A DNA stretch of 64,000 nt from Daucus carota subsp. sativus (taxonomy: Eukaryota; Streptophyta; Magnoliopsida; Apiales; Apiaceae), in contig NC_030384.2 in the NCBI RefSeq assembly GCF_001625215.2, positions 28,136,527 through 28,200,526 of the forward strand. Reading direction: 5' to 3'. The position numbers were made by a program, and so were the translations under genes. Under the pieces are notes generated by a model. That model was not told the DNA's origin and made no database searches. It saw nothing but the letters and a program-made list of their open reading frames with translations. Every line of letters begins with the position of its first letter. Positions within the stretch are counted from its first letter, which is position 1. Shown in pieces: positions 26,087 to 37,614 of this stretch.

Positions 26087-27018
26087 GTTTCTCACTCGGA
26101 AAGAGATGTGGGGATCCAGTGACATTATATAGACAGGAAAATCAATTAACAAAAAGATCCATGTAACATCACAGATGTCAGTCGGATATTATAAATAAGT
26201 ATTCTAGTATCAGTAGCATATTATAAATAAGTATTCTAATGTCAGCACCGTCTTACAAATAAATTAAATGTGTTAAAGTGCACATATATATAATATTATG
26301 AAATAAAATGCTTACATCGTTTAATGGAAAATAGATTTTTAAAAATGTGGTAATCTACATATTTAGTGTTAAAACCTTCTCCCTCTCTTCGCTCCCCTAT
26401 CCACAAGAACTTTTATTCATTTATAAAAATAACATATATATGTTACCAAATTTTGACATGTTTAAAAAAAAATTATATCTAAACAACAATATTTCAAAAA
26501 AAAAAAGTATTAAAAAATGACAATTTACCAAATAAAAATATATTATGCTTCTAATAAATATTACATTTCAAATTTTTATTTATACTTTAAGAAGTAAAAA
26601 GTCAATTTTTTCAACATGGCTCAATTCATAGAAACTTATGACCTACATTATCACTATATTCATCCTTAGTGTCCTCAATATCACATGCAAAAAAATGGCT
26701 TCGAATATCATTTATTAACGCTACATCGAATATCAATTAGGATATTCATAAAAAACTCTACATCGTCTATGGTTGTGTTAGGTTAAAATTATGAAGTGTT
26801 TTGTTGGGTTTAAACAACAAAACACTGATCTGATCCTTTTTTTGACTCTATTATCTGGGCATTACTTTCACATTTTATGACACCCGCGGCCATTTTTTGA
26901 GGAAATAAGACAGAAACAAACAGGTTCCCAAAGGACACACACACATACATCTGTTCATAGTACATAGACCAGGTAGAAATCCTTAAACTGTAGCATCCAC
27001 ATAGATCAACAGGTTTTA
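26087..27018. repeat. Spacer of the MYB tandem array
   Basis: Homologous to 24368-25385, as described there, with small indels. The repeat step between copies A and B is about 1.69 kb and between B and C about 1.63 kb, measured from the shared 'gaggaaataagacagaaaca' marker at about 23580, 25270 and 26897. Confidence 0.6.
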
Positions 27019-27777
27019 TTAATAGTGAAGCACATAATCAGCTTGAGTTGCAAGAAGATCAGGTGGAAGACGACCCTGAGGACACAAGCTTGCATGGGCC
27101 TGAGTTGCAGCAAAGACAGTGAATGTCATTGATGGTTTGCCTACGTTTCTCAGGTGGAGTCTGGTTATGCGCATACGCTGTTCAAATTTTTGAGCATGAC
27201 TTGCAACTTGTGATGGGGTTTTGGATGACACAAAATTCTGTGATATCTTCTTCCAATCCCCTTTCCCGTATGTTTTTAATCCTCGCAAAAATGACCCGTC
27301 ACACATTTTAAACCCAAAACTTAACGTGTTTTACAGGAAAAAAAGGAAACATTTTTACTGTCCAATAGAACATTTGATATTAGAAATTTAAAATTACTTA
27401 TGTTCTTCTATTGTCCATGGTATCCCTCTTTTTTTTGGCCTGGGAGTCTTGCCTTTAAGCTCCTCTTTCATGATTGTTTCAGAATCTTCTTCATCCATCT
27501 GGGGATCCTCCATGACAATACCTTCAAAATTAACATCTGATGACCTTATCAATTTCAGTTCATTCATTAAAGTCTGATACCGAAGTTTGATAGATGCAAT
27601 GGTTTTCCATGGCATTACAAGTGCCACCCTTTCAAAAAATTGCAAGGAACCATTTTCTTCGAAGTCTAACATAATAGTTTCAAACAATTTAACATCTTTG
27701 AAGGTCCATCCATCTGCAGTGTACACATCATTTTCATTTTGATGTGGAGGGATTTCTTGAATGTATGAGTTGTCCAT
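27019..27777 (-). CDS. DIVARICATA-like MYB/SANT transcription factor, tandem copy C
   Basis: Two exons: 27777-27398 and 27319-27019, giving 226 aa in frame. An upstream in-frame ATG at 27840 would add 21 residues; I prefer 27777 because copies A and B keep it. The first SANT-type domain lies at about residues 18-72 (W24, W57, then a [11 protein letters not shown] helix). An acidic linker and a basic patch ([10 protein letters not shown]) follow. The second, DNA-binding MYB repeat has GKGDWKKIS and the plant signature SHAQKF (167-172; the usual form is SHAQKY). The domain order matches DIVARICATA/RADIALIS-type factors that control floral and growth genes, usually in pairs with RAD and DRIF partners. 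Between W121 and the GKGDW block there is an unusual 8-residue insert (CDGSFLRG). The acceptor of the single intron (gttaag) is weak, so the junction is less certain than the domains. Confidence 0.75.
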
Positions 27778-29740
27778 GTTTCTCACTTGGAAAGAGATGT
27801 GGCGATCGAGTAACAATTTATAGACTGAAAAATCAATCACAGATGATATTCGGATATTATAATTTAGTATTCTACTGTCAGTCAGATATTATAAACAAAT
27901 ATTCTGATGTTAGCACCACCGCCCCTCACAGATATATTAATTAAATCTGTTAATTTTATTTTTTAATATAAACGTATATATAATATTGTGAAATAAAATG
28001 CTTACATCATTAAATTGAAAAAAGATTTTTAAAATGTGCAACATTGTTATCTACTTATTTAGTCCTAAATCCTATTCCCTCCCCGGTTCGCCCTATCAAA
28101 ATTCACCTTTTATTCAGTTATAATAATAACATACTCCCTCTGTCCCACCCAATTCTTTACATTGGGTTTGGGCACGGAGGTTAAGAAATATGTATAAAGT
28201 AGTGGAAAAGAGAAGGAAAAGTGGGTGAAGTGGTGGGACCCATTGATTTTTAATATATAAAAGAGAGTTGGTGGAGTAAAAGTAGTGTGAAAGGGAAAGA
28301 AAAGTGGGAAAATGGTGGGACCCATTAACTATTTTAGGAAAGTTTTGTGATGTAAAGAAATGGGTGGGACGGCCAAATAAGGAAACTGTAAAGAATCTGG
28401 TGGGACGGAGGGAGTATATGTTACCAAAATTTTGACATGTTTTTTAGAAAATTTAGTTATTATCATATGATTATTTATTTAATAATAATAATTAATATAC
28501 TACTATAAAAAAAATTCTTTATTGAATAGGATTTGGTAATATACCAATTATTCCACTAACGTATTTTCATCACCAAGAAAACTATTCGTTTTAATTTTAA
28601 AAACTCAAACAATTTAATTTACGAACAACTCTATATAATTCCTATCTTGTTTTTGAATTCAAATAGAGTCTATATTAATATTATTAGACAAATTAAAATT
28701 TAATTCCAAATTTAATTTTGTCATTGTCTTTCACTAAATTTTGATAAAGATGATAAGGTGTAGGTAACATGTGACAAATGGACACTCAACGAAAATGAAG
28801 TCATTGTCACTATTATTTATAAAACAATTATTGATTTTACAACCTATTGTAAAAGAATCGAAACATAAGGAATTGTCAAAAAAAATAAAAAAAAAATACA
28901 CAAGACATTCTCAAAAACATTTGGTAACAAATTAGTATTTTTGACTTAAAATTGGTTAACTTCGTTAACTTCTATGAACTACAAAAACTTCAACTAGCAT
29001 TGTACATTATATTTCTCTAGACATATAAGACAATCATGAATTAATAGGTTTAAATTTTATTAAGGATTAAAAACCCTACAAGCCAACTTATATGATGTTG
29101 GTGCTCAAATTTTTTTCATCACTTTACAAATTTATAATACAACATAATGATTTTACTAAATTAAAACATATCACTATGAAATAAATTCATATAATGAAAT
29201 GTATTTAAGAATAATTAATAAAATCAAATTTAAAATAGGATCAAATTTTAATTCATAGAAAATTTTATATCTTAACAACAATATTTAAAAAAAATGACAA
29301 TGTAACCAAATAAAAATATATCATGCTTCTAATAAATAATAAATTTCAAATTTTTATTCACTTCGTAAAAAGCAAAGAGTCAATCTTTTCAACATCGATC
29401 ATATTCATACAAACTTAAGACATATATTTATAACATTCATGAGGGAATTAGACCAAGGATCAAAAATGTTCTTAATGTACGTACTTAATGTCTTAAATAT
29501 CAAGATCCAATAAATGACCTCCAATATCATTTATTAATGCTGCATTGTGGAGCATAGAAAACATTGCACTGTCTAACATTCTGTTAAACGCAAAGCTACG
29601 TACGTCAAATTAGCCACATCTACTGTTTTCTTACCAAATTGAAGACAATAGATTATCAGGCCTTAATACGTCACTTTTTCCAACTCTATTATATATTATG
29701 GACATTATTTCTAGATTTTGTGAGATTATGGGACATTTTT
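27778..29740. other. Intergenic, upstream of MYB copy C
   Basis: It contains one clear Stowaway MITE (28134-28414, listed separately). The rest is AT-rich with a decayed copy of the MYB array spacer near 29280-29600 ('atcatgcttctaataaataat', 'aaacttaagacatatatttata'). No gene seen. Confidence 0.5.
28134..28414. mobile_element. Stowaway-type MITE, 281 bp
   Basis: TA-flanked element with ends ctccctctgtcccaccca and the inverse tgggtgggac...tgggacggagggag. The terminal inverted repeats continue inward through 'attctttaca' and 'tgtaaagaat'. It has the size, TA duplication and CTCCCTCCGTCCC-type termini of Stowaway (Tc1/mariner-derived) elements. It contains no coding sequence. Confidence 0.85.
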
Positions 29741-30605
29741 CGAGGAAATAAGACAGAAACAAACAGGTTATGGGCACACACATATACATCTGTTCATGGT
29801 ACATAGACCAGGTAGAAATTTTTAAACTGTGACATCCACATAGATCAACCTCAGGTGCAAGACGACCCCTCAAAACTTAACGTGTTTTACAGGAAAAAAA
29901 GAAAACATTTTTACTGTACAATAGAAACATTTGATATTAGAAATGAGTTTTATATCAACTAGCTACCCGATCTCCAAGGCGACTCATTCAAACCACTAAA
30001 ATACTATTCTTCTTATTATCATCACCATCGACCTAAAAAACTGAACCCTCGCATCAACTACCTCAAACTCATCAGTTATTAAGCATGACCGGAAGTCCGG
30101 AACATGATCTTCATGTGGATGGAAGAAAAGAAAAAGGTTCTACCTTATGGTCCTACCTTGTGATCTTCCTTGATCTCAAAGACTCGGTTTGAATCCCAGT
30201 TAAAAATCACAGGTCAAGGAATGTAAATGAATTGAAAATTATCTATATTCATGCTTAGGTTTTTTCATTAGCCTGTCACTAGAAATTTTTCAAAGTTTCC
30301 TTGACTACCTGACTGAGTCCCTTTTGTAAATAGACGTCAGAGGCAGACATACAACCAAAATGATTACTACAGAGAGTTACCATCTGCTGTCAAAATTTTT
30401 TAAGAAAGTTAACGGAATGATATATAATAGTATTTTACGGGCTTAAATGAGTCGCTGTGGAGATCGGGTAGCTAGTTGATATATTTTTCTGAGTTTGGTG
30501 AGCAATTTGATATAAAACCCTATTAGACATTTAAAATTACTTATGTTCTTCTATTGTCCATGGTATCCCTCTTTTCTTTGGCCTGGGAGTCTTGACTTTA
30601 AGCAA
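29741..30605 (-). pseudogene. DIVARICATA-like MYB, relic copy D, split by a transposon
   Basis: The segments 29741-29943 and 30521-30605 match the 3' flank/intron and the end of exon 1 of copies A-C (the latter encodes [10 protein letters not shown] on the minus strand). Nearly all of exon 2 is deleted between the 3' flank and the intron (the junction is near 29868). The intron is split by the 577-bp Mutator-like element at 29944-30520. Upstream of 30605 the similarity stops. It is a dead remnant, but it shows that the array once had at least four units. Confidence 0.7.
29944..30520. mobile_element. Non-autonomous Mutator-like element, 577 bp
   Basis: It is flanked by a 9-bp target duplication with one mismatch, tattagaaa (29935-29943) and tattagaca (30521-30529). 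The ends are tgagttttatatcaa and the inverse of gggttttatatcaa. A further inverted stretch, 'atatcaactagctacccgat' with 'cgactcatt', sits near both ends, offset by about 35 bases on the right. It has no coding capacity. The gene copies A-C provide the empty site. Confidence 0.8.
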
Positions 30606-30894
30606 CGGCATGCCATTTAAAAAAAAAATCAGAAAAAGGTATGCCACTTTCTGTATCTTTGTTTATGCAATTTACAATATCATATATCTTTGCTTTTATT
30701 TTCTTATTTCTTTCCAATATGTCATACATATTAACAGTAGCACATGAAGCATGGCAGATTTGATATGTACTGGTCCTAAATGTAATTAATCAAACTCTCA
30801 TCAAGAACCACCATTGTAAAATCATAAAATCCCGTTTTAGGCAAAAATAAAATACTAGATTGTGTTATTCTCCTTACATGTCTCTAACAACACA

Positions 30895-32759
30895 GTTTGT
30901 CTCCTAAAGATGGTATCCACACTTCGGTCACGTCCCTTTTTTCTGGAATCAGGAAAGAGAATTAACTAGAGAACATCAAATTGATGGCTTAATCTATATT
31001 GTGCTCATGACAGGGCAAAGAGTGATAAATTACTCATTCAGACCGATACAAAATAACAAATGATTGAAAGACAAAAAATTATATCTCACGTCAGCCTTTT
31101 TACCATTTGTTCCTCTGATCAACGGTGACATAGTTTGATCCCTGATATTGTGATCTATGACACTGAGAGGAGTTCGATCTCGATAGTGAATGACATGGGA
31201 TCATATCAAAAAACTGACGGCATACTTGCAAGTATCAAATGTAAAATGTAACCAATATACAGCTAGATAACCTAATTATGAGCATGATACTTTAAATCAA
31301 GAAATAATTAATTAGCAACCATCCATAATCATCAAGTGAAAATAAATATACTTTTATGGTTATGTGATGGGTGCATAGAGTTTAGGAACTTACATATATA
31401 TCCTTTCACTTAAATATATATGTTTCATCTTGTTTTTTACAATGGAAGCGCCTAGTTGTATCATTTCACATTGCTGAGAATCCAGCCATGCTAACTACAT
31501 GAAAGATTGTAGATACAATCTTAGTAATGGCAGATATAGGATATGTATGGTTTTAAAAGAAGATATAAACATTAATAGAAATTGATTCATTCACCAATTA
31601 TCGTTATAAGTATAGCCGTTTACATATTGAAGGAGCAATGTGCACCTTAGTCCAGCTGAATTGTGCATAACGACCTGTGTATTAGTACATGCGCCATTCA
31701 AGATGTAAGCAATGCACAACATTGTAGATGCAACTTAATAACATAATATATATTTTAGAACTCCTAAAATTGATATCAACACCGGAAAAGCTGCTCAAGT
31801 GAATTAGGAAATACACTATATAAGCTATTTGCATCAAGGATTACTTTACCTGTTAACGGCATTTGCTCATGGTTGTTGGATGGAGTTCATTTGCCTATAA
31901 ACTAAAAACTATATTACGTCAGATTATTTTCTTATTATTTTAGCAAAAAAAGAACCTTGTATTTCATCTGTATTGTTATCAAATTTTAAGTTCTCGAGGA
32001 ATTTTAAAGACAACAAATATCAAGCAGCAATAATTCATCAGAGTACCTGCAGGATCCCTGTTTGCAGAAGTTGTATTCTTATTTTGCATCTTTTGAGCTA
32101 CCTGTTCTGTAAATAAGCATCTGGTGCTGTCCCATGATCTCAGCACTTCTAAAATACAAACTCATCGAATTATTGCACAATTAGCATCAATTATTATTTG
32201 ACATATATCCAGGGTAATAAATTATTTTCAAAAATCCTAAATAGTTACCACATAGAAATTAAATTTTAGAGGGATCTGAACCGCGTCTCTGACCTAATAT
32301 AGACAGAGAATTTATGATACCTGTCACAGTCATCAATTAAATGCAAAATGTGTGTGTTTATTGACTAACAGACATGGAATCAATCCAGAGATCCTACCTC
32401 ACATATCCTACTATTCAGTTGAGAATGAAAAGGTCGATTAGGGTCGATAGTTCAATCTGCATCCAACATCCAAAGACTATGTTATCACAGGGAGCAACAA
32501 AATATCAAACATACAAAAACTAATACCATGTAAATTCAAACTATTCTTGTAAATTGCACTTTACAATAATAAAAAAAAAGATTTCCATTAAGTTGCAGTG
32601 GGATTCTTAAAAGATCGATAATAATATGTCTATTAATTAAAAGTAAAAATGCAAGATAAAACTTAATGAGACTACCTCTTGAAGGTTGCTCTCATATATA
32701 CAGGCTGATGATTTACTGATTTTGAAGATCGTGGAACATCTCTGTCACCAAGAGCTCCA
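30895..32759 (-). other. Exon-like blocks of an unidentified gene or relic
   Basis: On the minus strand, 32759-32676 and 32148-32102 are both open, are bounded by AG and GT, and join in phase (84 and 47 bases). They give a basic peptide containing GALGDRDVPRSSKSVNHQ and then SAEIMGQHQMLIYRT. Further down, 31200-31100 is open with RDRTPLSVIDHN and a donor-like GGTAAAA, and 30950-30895 follows an acceptor-like attccag. I do not recognise the protein and see no start codon or terminator. It could be a real small gene, a gene remnant, or chance. Confidence 0.25.
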
Positions 32760-34019
32760 CTGCTGAAGCATCATACATGTTTTAATTTCAGGGATCTAAT
32801 ACAAAGTAGTTTCAAACTCTATCATGCTTGAAGGATCTGGTTTGGAAATGTTTGTAATATAAAAACAATTAAAGATTGTAAAGATTTGTAATGTAGTGGA
32901 AATTAAAAGAAATCTAACAAGTAAAGTGATGAAGGAAATATGAAGTAAAAAAAATAAATCAATATCAATGAATTTTCAGTGGTTCCCTCCCCATCACGGT
33001 ACTATGAAAGTTAATGTACATAACAGACTATCCCCATTCTCTTTTCTAACTCGGAATGCTTTTACTTTGGGTGTTATACCAGGGGATGAATAGGGTTCGC
33101 TTTTGTGTAATTTTTTTAGTACAACTCCAAATATGAAAGCGATTGAATATTGAGATATCTTTCAATAAAATATGACTAAATTTTCAACGAGGTTTTAGAA
33201 ATATCCGGTGAATATTGACAATAGTTGGGCGTTTTATCTTGTGAAACTACAAAGATGATGTTATTAATAAACTTTATGACATATACCCAATGGGGTCATT
33301 TCAATCATTTTAATATAACAAGGCATCAATATATCTTGCCCATTTAGGAGGACAAATTCCTAAGTTTTTATTATTGATTACATGGATGCATTATCTTCAT
33401 AATTATTAAAAAATGGAGATGACCCTTGGTTTGGAATATTGCCTTTGCTATAGGTAATTGGAATGAGGTGGTAAAGATTTTTCGAAGGGAGAAGAATTCG
33501 TGAAAAAATTCCTCCGGCATGTGATGGAATTCTAGAGATTCATGATCATGATATTACTCTAGAAGACATGAATTAATTTAAGCATATATTCTATAATTTA
33601 AACTCGTTTTGCTATTAATGATTTCGGTAATCGGTTAGATTTTTGCTTTTATTATGTAATGTTTGCTTTTTATTCAACTTATAGTGTGTTATGATGGTAA
33701 CGCTAATGGTTTGTAATAATATTCCAACTAGAATGGTATTGGTTTACAACTAATAATTTTTTATCTTGGGTTTTTAGGGTATAGATGGCTACAACACTCT
33801 TCTCTAATGTTAATAGGACAATGACTTTGTATGAGCAAATAAATATTTGATTAAAGAACAAACAATGCAATATAACACTTTTCTAGCTAACTTGGTTCTG
33901 CAGATAACAATTAAATAACTCATTGTATGAATAATAATTTAATGATGAAATATTTAAAGTGCTGTGTAACCGACTCATTTGCATAACACTACAACTGTCT
34001 CTTAAATATAAACATGACG

Positions 34020-34400
34020 GTTACTGTGTGGCAAAATTGTTTTGAACAAGTGTGAGGGCCATAAGATGTGACATTATGATGGTATGACTTCTTAGAAATA
34101 AATTATTTGATGCATTTTGATACTATATAATTTCAAAATTTAAAGAAATGTGCATACGCCATGTATTGTACATAGATAGCTACTATGTGGCGGTATTGAA
34201 TTTTTTTATAAAAGATATATGGATAATTATGAACACTGCTATATGTAAGTTAATTTTGTATGACATTTCAAATAATAAATAATTAGAAACATTCTTTTTT
34301 TTACTTATATCGGAATTAAAATGGAGATATTGTGTACTTAAGATTATGTGTGATGCAAAGGTGGTATAATATTAGTAAGTGTGAACACTGTTACATGTAA
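34020..34400. repeat. Partial third copy of the 13325/15620 repeat family
   Basis: Shares 'acaagtgtgagggcca', 'tttgatgcattttgatact', 'aatttttttataaaa', 'gaacactgctatatgtaagtt' and 'gatgcaaaggtggtataat' with copies A and B in the same order. It supports a dispersed repeat family rather than a local duplication only. Confidence 0.6.
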
Positions 34401-35365
34401 TTATTATTAATTAATTGCTAATGTAACTTTGATGTAATTATTATAAATAGTGTTATAACTTGGTAGGGGAGTACCTATAGCGTCACATGTTCTGAAGGAG
34501 GACATGAATTGATGGTGAATTTGGAGGGGGGAAAAACACGCACGTGCAGGAAATTGGAACTAATAAGGATTTCCTGTTATCATGCATGTGCATGTATACG
34601 GTTAAGGAATGAATTGTGACCCCTACATGTTAGTGATTTTTACAAAAAGAACAAGTACATGAAGGTAATTTTATTATACTCTCTTCCCAGTTAAATTAGT
34701 CATTCACTCGTTCACTACGAATTAAAATTACTTTATAAAGTTTTATAGTCATACTCTTGAACCCATTGTTGATCCTTATTTTAGGATGACACTCCTGAAC
34801 ATTTTCCTCTGCCACCTATTATTACATCAAACAAATAGGCGAAAGAAAAAGAGGAACAAGACCAATGACATACCTAATGACGCCACCAAATTACCTAGGG
34901 TTGGCACAAAAGTCCTTTGCAAATATTACAAAGCAAGAAGTCATTATTCTAGGACTTGTCCAGCCAAGGTATGTTTTTTTTGTCAAATACCCCAATTTGC
35001 CTCAACTTATAATTATTTTTTGTCTTTTCTTAATGTAGAAAAGTGACGAAATTCAAAAAGATGGGAAGAAAGGAGGGAGCCCCAAATTACTAAAACTATA
35101 GTTAATTAATGCAAAACATCAAAAAGGTAACAAATTTATGTTCTTTTCTTCTTATCTAATAAAATAAAAATTAATGTTGTGTTTTTATGTCATAAAAACG
35201 ACATAAAAACACAAGCTGAGACTATTGACAACTCCACTGCTTCAATTGTAGCACAGGAGAATTGAAAGTCCACAAAGAGAGGCATGTAGAAGCTTACAGC
35301 AACAGAAACCAGCAAAGAACAAAAAAGGGTGCCTCAACCATCAAACCAGTTCCAAAGGGAGGGAG

Positions 35366-35622
35366 TGTTGGAATTAATGCACTTTCACATTCATGTATCT
35401 CTAGTACGTATTTTCTAGTAAGATCTGTTCTAATTATATGTTCATGAACATAGTATTCAGATCATCTGGGATTCATTGAATCTGATATCTACAATTATTC
35501 TAGAAACATCTGTAAGGTCATATATATTACATTGTACTTCTTCAGCATGAATATATACAAAATCACAAGTTTCATATAGATATTAAGAGCTCTGCAGTAG
35601 CAACTCAATAAAAATTCCTACA
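35366..35622 (+). repeat. Left LTR
   Basis: Begins tgttggaat and ends attcctaca, giving 9-base imperfect inverted ends. It matches 36801-37053 along its length apart from a 4-base 'acgt' insertion and two C/T changes. Confidence 0.85.
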
Positions 35623-36655
35623 AATTGGTATCAGAGCTAGGTTTTGTTTTGACAGCAATTGTGCCTTTGCCTTTGGCTTCAGCTACTGTCCCATTTCCCA
35701 TTCTCACCTTTGGATTTACTGTAGTATCCAGGTGCACAAAAATATTTTCATTTTCACACATATGATTGCTGCAGCCACTATCGAGGAACCAAACATTATT
35801 ATCTTCATGGTGACTAGAATGACACGCATAAAATAAACAATCTTCCTCTTTGTTATCCACCTTTTCTTCAGTAAAATTTGCTCTTTCCTGCAATTTAAAT
35901 CTGCAATCTTTCTCGAGGTGACCAAATCTATTACAATAATGACATTGTGGTTTCCCTTTAAACCAGCATTTAGATGTCATATGACTAGTCTTTTTGCAAA
36001 TTTTGCAGAATAGTTTAGAGTTAAAGCTTGTACCTCTGTCATTGTTTTCTACCTTCTTGTTGCTGTTGAAATATTCATTCTTTTTCCTCCAATCAGCCTT
36101 TTTCTGCTCCTGATTGTAACCACCCTTCCTTGTAAATGGTTGTGCCTTCAACTTTGTCTTTGACTGAAATGCATTCTCTGTTTGCTCCGTTTGTTTAAAT
36201 CTTCTCTTTTCATGTGCTTGGAGAGAACCCATTAATTCTTTTACTGACAACTTGGTGAGATCTTTAGTTTCTTCAATAACAGCAACAATATTTTCATACT
36301 TGTCCGTCAAACTGATCAAGATTTTTTCCACAACATGTTGGTCAGATATATCATCACCATAAGTTCTCATTTGGTTCACAATTTCCATTACTCGAGCATG
36401 ATAACTTTGAATATTTTCAGAATCCTTCATTTTTAGATTCTGAAAATCTTTTTTAAGAGCTTGAAGATTGATACTTCTCACCTTCTCATCTCCATGAAAT
36501 TCAGTCTCGAGGATTTCCCATGCTTCTTTTGCCGTATTTGCCCTTGAAATCCTTGAAAAAATTAGTTTTGTGACACCCATCTGAAGCTTGCTTAGTGCTG
36601 TGGCATCTTGGCGACGAAATGCTTCAATTTTCTTTAATTCTGCTTCATCCGGGAT
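35618..36655 (-). pseudogene. Copia gag and protease start, antisense to the flanking LTRs
   Basis: This long minus-strand open frame extends in frame upstream of its first Met (36580) to about 36655. It has the UBN2-type gag domain (AKEAWEILETEF, then SYHARVMEIVNQM). Two zinc knuckles follow: CKICKKTSHMTSKC and CHYCNRFGHLEKDC (CX2CX4HX4C). The protease active site DSGCSNHM comes after, and the sequence is cut off soon afterwards near the left LTR. It is clearly Copia gag, but it runs against the direction set by the primer site, polypurine tract and RNase H tail. No promoter reads it from the LTRs in the sense direction. It is intact as an open frame but incomplete as gag-pol. Confidence 0.85.
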
Positions 36656-36800
36656 GCAGTTGAAGAAGGTGAAATTAGACTACAGTATTGCAAGTCTCAA
36701 GAACAACTCGCTGATATTTTTACAAAAGCCCTCCCCAAAGAGAAGTTCTGCTATCTACGAGATCGCATTGGAGTTGTCAAACAAGTGCTTTAAGGGGGAG

Positions 36801-37053
36801 TGTTGGAATTAATGCACTTTCACATTCATGTATCTCTAGTATTTTCTAGTAAGATCTGTTTTAATTATATGTTCATGAACATAGTATTCAGATCATCTGG
36901 GATTCATTGAATTTGATATCTACAATTATTCTAGAAACATCTGTAAGGTCATATATATTACATTGTACTTCTTCAGCATGAATATATACAAAATCACAAG
37001 TTTCATATAGATATTAAGAGCTCTGCAGTAGCAACTCAATAAAAATTCCTACA
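36801..37053 (+). repeat. Right LTR
   Basis: Partner of 35366-35622, preceded directly by the polypurine tract and the RNase H stop codon (36791-36793), as expected for a 3' LTR. Confidence 0.85.
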
Positions 37054-37614
37054 AATAGGGAGAAGGTAGTGGAACGAAGAAACCTAGGAAGAGACTGGCT
37101 GCTGAGACATTCACTACTCTCAGACAAATGAATGCATGTAGCCAAGAAAGTTGGGAAGAGAGTGGCTACTTAAACTATAATCACATTTGATTATGATTGT
37201 ATCAGTTTATCTGGATTGCAATTTCTTGATGATATTTTGATGCTATATTGCAAGTTATTAATGGCCATTTTAGGCTTTCGATTATGATTATATTAGTTTG
37301 TCGGGATTGTTACTTCCTATGAAAACTTTGCTTTTATTTCAAGTTTTGTATGTTTATTCTAAATTTTGCATTCAGGGATCATCGTTCATAGTTCATATTC
37401 ATTTTGATTTTAATATCAAACAACCAGTTGAGTTATAACATTAGTTCATAGTCTGTGAGTCATCACTCCACATTACAATTATCATTATAGACTACCACAA
37501 ATTACTGAGAACATTACAACCATTACATTACTATCTGTCTTAAAAAATAATTGCAAACCAACAATGAAAAACATACAAGAACAAAACCACAGCAAAATTA
37601 TTTCAGTTCCTTCT

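Larger units (their letters stand above)
30606..34779. other. Largely unassigned intergenic region
   Basis: No recognised gene. Possible minus-strand exon blocks are listed separately at 30895-32759. A partial third copy of the 13325/15620 repeat family lies at about 34020-34400. The rest is AT-rich and shows no motif I can name. Confidence 0.4.
35366..37053 (+). mobile_element. Short Copia-type LTR retrotransposon with rearranged interior
   Basis: Two near-identical LTRs (35366-35622, 257 bp; 36801-37053, 253 bp) start tgttggaat and end attcctaca. They differ by one 4-base indel and at least two substitutions, so the insertion is young. A primer-binding site tggtatcagagc (initiator Met tRNA) is at 35626-35637, 3 bases after the left LTR. 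A polypurine tract aagggggag abuts the right LTR. Just before it, 36664-36793 (+) encodes the end of Copia RNase H (SQEQLADIFTKALPKEK) and a stop. The middle, 35640-36655, encodes gag-protease on the opposite strand. The reverse transcriptase and integrase are gone, so it is non-autonomous. A possible 5-bp target duplication is gggag, offset by 4 bases on the right. Confidence 0.85.
34780..37200 (+). pseudogene. Decayed transposase-like gene with CCHC-type end, interrupted by an LTR element
   Basis: On the plus strand near 34790-34970 the frames give LPPIITSNK, a Lys/Arg-rich stretch and CKYYKARSHYSRTCPAK. This resembles the GRPKK tail plus CX2CX4HX4C knuckle at the C-terminus of plant MuDR/FAR1-like transposases, although one Cys is replaced by Tyr. 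Downstream pieces at 35265-35360 and, after the LTR element, 37060-37130 (KKPRKRLAAETF) are basic and could be the rest of the tail. In-frame stops and frame changes are present. The LTR retrotransposon at 35366-37053 lies in the middle. Confidence 0.4.
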
